A DNA stretch of 12,043 bases from an uncultured Clostridia bacterium (GTDB taxonomy: Bacteria; Bacillota; Clostridia; TANB77; CAG-508), in assembly GCA_944388615.1 (NCBI GenBank), contig CALXJL010000041.1, forward strand, positions 1-12,043, read 5' to 3'. The position numbers and the translations under genes are program-made. Each line of letters starts with the position of its first letter. Positions within the stretch are counted from its first letter, which is position 1. Below, piece after piece: positions 6,814-12,043 of this stretch. Below the pieces are notes generated by a model. It had not been told where the DNA came from, did not search any database, and was given only the letters and a program-made list of their open reading frames with translations.

Positions 6814-7849
6814 ATCTATCATCCCTTTCAACATTAATATCCATTTTTCCTTCTATATATGAATTAGTCCATGCTCTACATCCAGAATAACAATTATTTA
6901 CCTTTTTACATTTACTACATTCATATGGTAAATTTTCATTTAAATAATATTGTCTAAATTCTTTAAACCCTTTTCCATTTTTCCATATACTCGAAATATT
7001 TTCTTCGAATACATTTCCACACATATATTCTCTACTTTGAAAAAAATTACAAGGATATACATCTCCATTGTATTTTATTATCATTTTACTTTTTCCCGCA
7101 GCACATACTGGCATTGAAAATTCTTTTTTGTTATATTCTATTCCACATAATCCATACATTCCATGCTTATATACGAGTTTTTCATCACCTATTGTTTCTA
7201 ATATTTTTTTATAATATTGTAAATTAGATCTTGTTAGTAAAATGTTTCTATCTTCAAATTTTTTTCCTGTTTTACATGGTATTGCTAGTGTCGGAGCATA
7301 TTTTATATTTGGGTATTTACTATTTAAAAAATTATATAAATCAAGATATTCGTAAAAATTATCTTTAATCAAAACTGTATTAATTAACACACTTTTAGAA
7401 GCTCTTAATGCTTTTTCTATATTATTTATGGCTTTGTCAAACGCTCCTCTCATTCTGGTTATATTATCATGTATGTTTGCAGTTCCATGAACTGAAAACA
7501 CAAAGTCATCTGAATATTTGATTATATTATCTATATCGAAATAACCATTAGTATTAATTAAAACATTAAAACCTTTTTCTTTTGTGTATTTTACAATTTC
7601 ATTAAAATCCTTATATAAGAAATTTTCTCCTCCTGAAAAATGTATTTGTTTTATTCCTAACTCATATAATTCATCAATTACTTTTTTCCATTTTTCTTTT
7701 ATAATATCTTCATACTTTTTTTCTCTATCACAATTTTCAAAACAAAAAACACATTTATAATTGCAATTTCTTGTAAGCTCGATTTGTACAAAATAAGGCT
7801 TGTTCCATATTAATTTAGCTAATTCTTCTCTATTATAACCATTAATCAA
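6782..7849 (-). CDS. Radical SAM/SPASM enzyme 1, probable peptide maturase
   Basis: This 355-residue protein starts at TTG (7849) with AGAGGTG (7857-7863) placed 7 nt upstream, and overlaps the end of the acetyltransferase gene by 8 nt. The radical SAM motif is CNYKCVFC (Cys29, 33, 36), followed by HFSGGENFL (70-78, SAM binding). The C-terminal SPASM domain (about 249-346) shows Cys249, NGDVYPC (Cys267), Cys277, then CSKC-x5-CYSGC (311, 314, 320, 324) and Cys346, the layout for two auxiliary iron-sulfur clusters. By family it should reductively cleave SAM and abstract a hydrogen from a peptide or protein. The first 17 residues (INGYNREELAKLIWNKP) precede the barrel. No PqqD-like domain is visible inside it; the RRE-like domain seems to be supplied by the upstream acetyltransferase fusion. 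The substrate is inferred to be the short peptide at 5769-5840. Confidence 0.92.
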   Translation of the reverse strand: MINGYNREELAKLIWNKPYFVQIELTRNCNYKCVFCFENCDREKKYEDIIKEKWKKVIDELYELGIKQIHFSGGENFLYKDFNEIVKYTKEKGFNVLINTNGYFDIDNIIKYSDDFVFSVHGTANIHDNITRMRGAFDKAINNIEKALRASKSVLINTVLIKDNFYEYLDLYNFLNSKYPNIKYAPTLAIPCKTGKKFEDRNILLTRSNLQYYKKILETIGDEKLVYKHGMYGLCGIEYNKKEFSMPVCAAGKSKMIIKYNGDVYPCNFFQSREYMCGNVFEENISSIWKNGKGFKEFRQYYLNENLPYECSKCKKVNNCYSGCRAWTNSYIEGKMDINVERDDRCEPLNAFVGN

Positions 7850-8534
7850 GCTCTAACACCTCTTTATTTATTAAATATTGTATAAATTCATATGGTATCA
7901 ATTCCATATTTTTCTTGTCTTTTATTTTATTAAACCATTTAACTGTCTCGTTTTTTAAAAACATTAAATCAAAATTTGAATATACAGCAATTGTGTTGTT
8001 TTTTTGTAAACATGAAGTATATCTTGATATTTTATACTTAAAATTGTTTTTTAAATCAAATACTAGTCCAATCTCTGTAATAGGTTTTTGTTCAATATAA
8101 ACTTCTTTTTCCATAAAATTTTCAAATCCTATTTTATGATAAAACTTTATTGCTTTATAATTATCTTTTGCACACCATAGTATTACTTTATTATTATGTT
8201 TTAACAAATTTGTTAATGCTTCCTTTATTAGTTTTTCTCCTATGTGTCTTCTTTGATAATCATTATGTACATATATTGCATAGATTTCCCCTATATTCTT
8301 TTCTCTTGCTTCTTTTGCATCTCCATAGTAGCAATATCCTAAAATTTCATTGTTTTCTTCATATACGATAATATTTCTTTTATCATAATTAGTAATAAAT
8401 TTTTCAATCTCATCACTATATGTCATTTTGTCCAAATATTCATTTGGAAATATATTTTTATATGTTAATTTCCAATTATTCAATTTTAATTTAACAATTT
8501 GTTGTCCATCCTCTTTTTCACCTTTTCTAATCAT
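7842..8534 (-). CDS. GNAT N-acetyltransferase fused to a C-terminal RRE/PqqD-like domain
   Basis: This protein has 230 residues. Residues 1-160 are a GNAT fold: MIRKGEKEDG at the start, the WKLTYKNIFPNEYLD region typical of this family, IGEIYAIYVH (81-90) and the acetyl-CoA loop QRRHIG (94-99), then NYKAIKFYHKIGF (125-137). A separate tail (about 167-230) begins YKISRYTSCLQKNNTIAVYSN and ends YEFIQYLINKEVLEL. That looks like the strands and winged-helix pattern of RiPP recognition elements and of the leader-binding N-termini of some SPASM maturases. This is a pattern match by eye, not a search result. The ATG at 8534 has AAAGGAGAG (8542-8550) 7 nt upstream. It is the first gene of the overlapping operon, so it may bind the peptide leader and acetylate the peptide or a cofactor. 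A free-standing GNAT of unrelated substrate is the alternative. Confidence 0.85.
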   Translation of the reverse strand: MIRKGEKEDGQQIVKLKLNNWKLTYKNIFPNEYLDKMTYSDEIEKFITNYDKRNIIVYEENNEILGYCYYGDAKEAREKNIGEIYAIYVHNDYQRRHIGEKLIKEALTNLLKHNNKVILWCAKDNYKAIKFYHKIGFENFMEKEVYIEQKPITEIGLVFDLKNNFKYKISRYTSCLQKNNTIAVYSNFDLMFLKNETVKWFNKIKDKKNMELIPYEFIQYLINKEVLELD

Positions 8535-8557
8535 AGTTTGTCTCTCCTTTAATATTA

Positions 8558-8563
8558 ATTATA
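8558..8563 (-). promoter_or_regulatory. Possible -10 box for the GNAT/radical SAM operon
   Basis: A perfect TATAAT on the minus strand lies in the 50-bp gap between the aspS terminator and the acetyltransferase start. No convincing -35 box is found at 16-18 bp, and the leader would be only about 17 nt. The gap leaves no room for another gene. Confidence 0.35.
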
Positions 8564-8587
8564 TGCATTTAATATAATAATAGAACC

Positions 8588-8618
8588 AAAAAAGCAGAGA
8601 ATATTTTTAATTCCCTGC
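8588..8618 (-). terminator. Rho-independent terminator after aspS
   Basis: On the minus strand, GCAGGGAAT pairs with ATTCTCTGC (nine pairs, one G-U) around a 7-nt loop (8594-8618) and is followed by six T (8588-8593). It lies just after the aspS stop and separates aspS from the radical SAM operon. Confidence 0.85.
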
Positions 8619-8628
8619 AATTTTTATT

Positions 8629-10260
8629 CTACCCTTTAATATCTAACTTAATGTGGACATCTTGTAATTGCTCTTTTGTAACATTTCCTGGTGCATTCAT
8701 TAATAAATCCTGTGCCTTGCTATTCATTGGAAATGCAATTACTTCACGTATATTCTCTGCTCCTGTTAATAACATAAGCATTCTATCTATACCTGGCGCG
8801 ATTCCTGCATGTGGTGGTGCTCCATATTGAAAAGCATTATATAATGCTGCAAATTTAGTTTTTATATGCTCTTCATCATATCCAACTATCTCAAAAGCTT
8901 TTTTCATTATTTCTATATCATGATTACGAACAGCTCCTGATGATAATTCTATTCCATTACATACAATATCATATTGATATGCTAAAATATCTAATGGATT
9001 TTTAGTGTTTAATGCTTCTAAACCGCCTTGTGGCATAGAGAATGGATTATGATTAAATGCAAGCTCTCCCCTTTCGTCTAATTCGTACATAGGAAAGTCT
9101 ACAATCCAACAGAAATTAAATTCATTTTCATCTATTAGATGTAATCTTTTTCCTAGCTCTTCACGAATACATCCTGCAAGTTCATCTACTACTCCAGGAA
9201 CTTCTGCAATAAAGAAATATGCATCACCTGGTTTTGAATTAGTTCTTTCTGCTATCTGAGCTCTTTGGGTATCACCAATAAATTTAGCTATTGGTCCTTG
9301 CAAACTTCCATCTTCTAAGATTCTAAGCCATGCTAATCCTTTTGCTTTACAATCTTTTATAGCAAAATCTGTCATTCCTTCAAAAAAGCTTCTAGATTCA
9401 TCACCTACATTATGTGTAGCTATAATTCTAACTTGCATTCCTGAAAAAGCTTTTAATCCTACAGTTTCAAATATATCTGTAACATCTGTTATTATTAAAG
9501 GATTTCTTAAATCAGGTTTATCTGATCCATATTTAAGCATAGCTTCTTTATATGGAATTCTTGGGAATGGATATTTAGTTACTTTTTTATCTGAAAATTT
9601 TGTAAATGTATTATATATAACAGGTTCTATTACACTAAAAACATCTTCTTGTGAGCTAAAAGCCATTTCCATATCTAATTGATAAAATTCTCCAGGTGCT
9701 CTATCTGCTCTTGCATCTTCATCTCTAAAACATGGTGCTATTTGAAAATATTTATCTATTCCAGATACCATAAGTAATTGTTTAAATTGTTGTGGTGCTT
9801 GTGGTAGTGCATAAAATTTTCCTGGATGTATTCTACTTGGAACTAAGTAATCTCTTGCTCCTTCTGGTGATGAGCTTGTAAGTATTGGTGTTTGCACCTC
9901 TAAAAATCCTTGTTCAATCATTTGCATACGTAGATATTGAAGTACTTCTGCTCTTAATTTTAAATTGTTTTTAAGTTTATCACCGCGTAAATCTAAAAAT
10001 CTATATTGTAAACGTAAGTCTTCTCTTACATCTTGATTTGCATTGACCTCAAATGGTAGATTTTTAGTTCTTTTTCCTAATATTTCTATATTTTCTATAA
10101 ATATTTCAACATCTCCTGTTTTTAAATTTTTATTTATAGTTTCTTCATCTCTTTTTCTAACAGTTCCTTCAACCATAACTGTTGATTCAATAGGTATGTG
10201 TGAAGCAAAGTCCACGTCATTTGCTTCCATTGATGTTACAACTTGTGTTATACCATACAT
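8629..10260 (-). CDS. aspS: Aspartyl-tRNA synthetase, 5' end disrupted
   Basis: This class II synthetase charges tRNA-Asp (or also tRNA-Asn if non-discriminating). From the first standard start (ATG 10260) it has 543 residues. The expected marks are present: YLRMQMIEQGFLEVQTPILTS (motif 1 region), the flipping loop QAPQQFKQLLM, motif 2 CFRDEDARADRAPGEFYQLD, the bacterial GAD insert (about 250-360), and motif 3 GIAPGIDRMLML near the end. The frame is also open upstream to 10350, encoding LEDVEKKVKICGFVQTIRD and further OB-fold residues, but it has no standard start codon there. An in-frame TAA (10351-10353) separates it from a recognisable N-terminus (KRTHTC). Translation from 10260 would remove the first strands of the anticodon-binding domain, and no good ribosome binding site precedes that ATG. 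A T-box leader lies upstream and a terminator downstream, so the transcription unit is otherwise intact. Confidence 0.9.
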   Translation of the reverse strand: MYGITQVVTSMEANDVDFASHIPIESTVMVEGTVRKRDEETINKNLKTGDVEIFIENIEILGKRTKNLPFEVNANQDVREDLRLQYRFLDLRGDKLKNNLKLRAEVLQYLRMQMIEQGFLEVQTPILTSSSPEGARDYLVPSRIHPGKFYALPQAPQQFKQLLMVSGIDKYFQIAPCFRDEDARADRAPGEFYQLDMEMAFSSQEDVFSVIEPVIYNTFTKFSDKKVTKYPFPRIPYKEAMLKYGSDKPDLRNPLIITDVTDIFETVGLKAFSGMQVRIIATHNVGDESRSFFEGMTDFAIKDCKAKGLAWLRILEDGSLQGPIAKFIGDTQRAQIAERTNSKPGDAYFFIAEVPGVVDELAGCIREELGKRLHLIDENEFNFCWIVDFPMYELDERGELAFNHNPFSMPQGGLEALNTKNPLDILAYQYDIVCNGIELSSGAVRNHDIEIMKKAFEIVGYDEEHIKTKFAALYNAFQYGAPPHAGIAPGIDRMLMLLTGAENIREVIAFPMNSKAQDLLMNAPGNVTKEQLQDVHIKLDIKG

Positions 10261-10386
10261 ATCTCTTATATCAAGAAATACAACTCCCCCTAAGTCTCTA
10301 ATTGTTTGTACAAATCCACAGATTTTTACTTTTTTTTCAACATCTTCTAATTATATGATATTACATGTGTGTGTTCTCTTTATAAT
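10261..10386 (-). pseudogene. Degenerate 5' end of aspS: lost start codon and in-frame stop
   Basis: In the aspS frame the minus strand reads ATT ATA AAG AGA ACA CAC ACA TGT AAT, matching a usual AspRS start such as (M)KRTHTC. ATA stands where ATG is expected (10381-10383). Three codons later comes TAA (10351-10353), and then LEDVEKKVKICGFVQ continues in frame to the main gene. The number of codons between KRTHTC and LEDV fits the family, so this looks like substitutions, not an insertion or deletion. An out-of-frame ATG at 10343 reads ATG TTG and enters a run of eight A; a one-base slip there joins the aspS frame at GTA AAA ATC. Confidence 0.65.
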
Positions 10387-10389
10387 TTT

Positions 10390-10397
10390 CCCCCCCT
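10390..10397 (-). promoter_or_regulatory. Ribosome binding site at the original aspS start
   Basis: AGGGGGGG on the minus strand lies 6 nt before the ATA codon (10381-10383) that stands in the expected start position. Its placement supports this as the original initiation site. Confidence 0.5.
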
Positions 10398-10457
10398 AAA
10401 AAATATTAATTTTGGATTATAAATTTTGTATAATGCTAGGCTTTTATTTCGACATAT

Positions 10458-10484
10458 AAAAAGCCCTGCATTATAAATGCAGGG
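10458..10484 (-). terminator. T-box terminator hairpin
   Basis: CCCTGCATT pairs perfectly with AATGCAGGG around a 3-nt loop (10464-10484), followed on the minus strand by C and five T (10458-10462). It excludes the antiterminator formed with the T-box sequence. Confidence 0.9.
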
Positions 10485-10695
10485 ACGAAATTATTTTCCG
10501 CGGTGCCACCCTATCTTAATTGATTTATATCAATTCTCTCTTTTTATATAATAATTTTGCTCCAATGTGTTATCTTTATAACGTTTTTCTAAAAAGGCTC
10601 TCAGCGCATCACCTTTATTCTCTTATTAGTAACTTGAAATAAAGCATTCATCTTCATTGCAATTTATTATATTTTATATGTTTTTTCAAATATTT
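10458..10695 (-). promoter_or_regulatory. T-box leader (tRNA-sensing riboswitch) of aspS
   Basis: The minus strand carries the T-box signature AGGGTGGCACCGCGG (10498-10512), followed by CGTCCC, which can pair in the antiterminator. A strong terminator then follows. Upstream lies a stem I region of roughly 100-150 nt, containing GGTGATGCGCTGAGAGCC and ending ...ACATTGGAGC. T-box leaders bind uncharged tRNA: its anticodon pairs with a specifier codon in stem I, and its CCA end pairs with the TGGN bulge, allowing read-through. Two triplets near the end of stem I could be the specifier, GAT (10572-10574) or AAC (10569-10571); I cannot decide by eye. aspS is the gene controlled. Confidence 0.92.
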
Positions 10696-10702
10696 ATGCA
10701 AT

Positions 10703-10731
10703 ATTTTATAATATTTTTCTCAATCTGTCAA
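10703..10731 (-). promoter_or_regulatory. Promoter of the T-box/aspS unit
   Basis: TTGACA (10726-10731, perfect) is followed after 17 bp by TAAAAT (10703-10708) on the minus strand. It starts just past the stop codon of the upstream acidic protein gene, so transcription would begin at about 10695, ahead of the T-box stem I. Confidence 0.7.
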
Positions 10732-10734
10732 TAC

Positions 10735-12036
10735 TTAATGAGAACCTCTTGGATCTTTTTCTGTTTCGAAGTCGTCTATAGCAATCTCTTCTACATTTTC
10801 TATTTTGTCTATTATACTATCTTCTTTATCCATATTCAAATATTCCTGAGTTAATTTGTCTATTGCATCTTGGTATACAGTATTATTTTCTGGATCTGGT
10901 CCCGGTCTTGAATAATAGTCTGCCGCTATTTTTTCTATTGCTTGTTTAACAGTCATTTCTTCTCCTTTATATTTAATAGTTTCGTCTAAATCATTATGAC
11001 TGTTCTTATCAATAGCATCTGCTGTAGTTTCTTTACCTGTGTTATCTATCATATCATCTGCTTTCTCAATTAAATTTTGTTTATCATACATATTCTGTCC
11101 TTTATCATTCATTAGATCTCTTACTGCTCTTGGTGTAGGCCTTCTTGTACTAGTTTCTAAATCTATTGATATATTATTTATTTCTTCAACACCATTGCTC
11201 ATTGTTTTTATTCTTTCACTATATTTTACTGAAATTTCACCATATTGTTCTATTTTAAAAGAAAAACCTCTATTTTCGTTTCCTGGTATTTTTAGTCTAT
11301 CTGTTACTTGTTCTTTATCCACAGTTCCATCATTTTCAATATTATAGTCTTCTTTAGTAGAATTCGTTGCTCTATCTTGTTCCATTGGTATTGTTTCCAA
11401 TCTTCCACTTCTTGTAATACCGACAAAAGAAAATCTACTTTGTCCTCCTTGTGGTATACTATCAGTATAAACTATATAAATTTTACTGAATTCATTAGTA
11501 CCTGGAAATAAATCATGAAAATTCTCTCTTCCTGTAATATTTTTATTAGGATCAAATTCATTTTTTACAGATAAATTATTCATTATTTCTTCCTCATTAA
11601 TTTGAGGTTCTTCTTCATCATTTATTTTTTTATCTGCATCTAAATCACTTGCTGCTTTTATTTCTTCTTCAGACACTCCTAGAGTATCTGCTAATTCTTG
11701 CATTCTTTCTTGTTCCATTTCATTTAATGTTGGATTTTGCTCATCTTTATCTTTGCTATATTCTTCATTTTTCTTATCTTCTACTTGAGCCTTTAACTCA
11801 TCTTTTTGCTCAATCTCTTCTTCTAAATAAATTTCTCCATTAATTTCAACTGCAATTGGTTCATCATCTAAATAATATTTTACTAGGTCAATTTCTTGTT
11901 TTTCTCCATCTTCTCCTATTATAGTTTGCTTTTCACTAACCTCGTACAATTCTTGCCTAATTATTGCAGAAATTCCATTAGGCAAAGTTATCTCTTTATC
12001 TATATCACCCAAATAATGTATATCTTCCACCCTCAC
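10735..12036 (-). CDS. Large acidic protein of unknown function, possibly partial at its 5' end
   Basis: This protein has 433 residues from a GTG at 12036. The frame stays open to the window edge (codons for Leu-Asn precede the GTG), and no ribosome binding site is visible, so the real start may lie outside. No signal peptide, membrane segment or cysteine is seen. Residues 1-75 look folded (EDIHYLGDIDKEITLPNG...). Residues about 75-165 are low-complexity, rich in Glu, Asp, Lys and Asn, and probably disordered or coiled. Residues about 170-300 look beta-rich (FSKIYIVYTDSIPQGG, RFSFVGITRSGRLETIP, GFSFKIEQYGEISVKY). The C-terminal part is helical and very acidic, ending DDFETEKDPRGSH. I do not recognise the family. 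It lies directly upstream of the aspS promoter in the same direction, with no terminator seen between them. Confidence 0.75.
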   Translation of the reverse strand: MRVEDIHYLGDIDKEITLPNGISAIIRQELYEVSEKQTIIGEDGEKQEIDLVKYYLDDEPIAVEINGEIYLEEEIEQKDELKAQVEDKKNEEYSKDKDEQNPTLNEMEQERMQELADTLGVSEEEIKAASDLDADKKINDEEEPQINEEEIMNNLSVKNEFDPNKNITGRENFHDLFPGTNEFSKIYIVYTDSIPQGGQSRFSFVGITRSGRLETIPMEQDRATNSTKEDYNIENDGTVDKEQVTDRLKIPGNENRGFSFKIEQYGEISVKYSERIKTMSNGVEEINNISIDLETSTRRPTPRAVRDLMNDKGQNMYDKQNLIEKADDMIDNTGKETTADAIDKNSHNDLDETIKYKGEEMTVKQAIEKIAADYYSRPGPDPENNTVYQDAIDKLTQEYLNMDKEDSIIDKIENVEEIAIDDFETEKDPRGSH

Positions 12037-12043
12037 ATTTAAA

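Noticed and set aside
10043..10399. 118-codon plus-strand frame over the aspS 5' region
   Set aside because: It overlaps conserved aspS sequence and the damaged start; the translation looks random and hydrophobic as antisense frames do in AT-rich DNA.

Overview
Organism: the window is very AT-rich, has strong AGGAGG-type ribosome binding sites, T-box control of aspartyl-tRNA synthetase and LepA/RlmB housekeeping genes. This points to a low-GC Firmicute, most likely a Clostridia-type gut or anaerobic lineage. The species cannot be named from the sequence. No rRNA, tRNA, CRISPR array or transposase gene was seen. | Layout, left to right: (1) 1-4148, minus strand: a membrane-anchored protein of unknown function that runs off the left edge, then rlmB, lepA and a histidine-phosphatase gene broken by a one-base frameshift. 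lepA and rlmB form a tight pair behind a good promoter that overlaps the end of the phosphatase. (2) 4149-5651, plus strand, divergent: a 113-residue membrane-anchored glycosyltransferase-like fragment and a TIM-barrel amidohydrolase with an inserted cysteine cluster. (3) 5661-5764: a 33-bp perfect inverted repeat in which each arm is itself a hairpin. It separates two convergent transcription units. (4) 5769-8534, minus strand: a compact overlapping operon, read GNAT acetyltransferase with a C-terminal RRE/PqqD-like tail, then radical SAM/SPASM enzyme 1, then radical SAM/SPASM enzyme 2, then a 23-residue peptide with a CGC core. The peptide gene lies mostly inside the 3' end of the second enzyme gene. 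(5) 8588-10731, minus strand: aspS with a terminator downstream and a full T-box leader upstream, but a damaged 5' end. (6) 10735-12043, minus strand: a large acidic protein of unknown function that may continue past the right edge. | How the genes fit together: region 4 is the most interesting. Two SPASM-type radical SAM enzymes, a predicted leader-binding domain fused to an acetyltransferase, and a very short Cys-containing peptide with its own Shine-Dalgarno sequence are the parts expected of a ribosomally made, post-translationally modified peptide (RiPP) pathway. The peptide is short enough to escape standard gene calling. I do not recognise this arrangement as a named RiPP class, so the pathway assignment is inference. 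Two other genes (the phosphatase and aspS) carry lesions in otherwise well-conserved reading frames. Each could be real decay, recoding or a sequence error.
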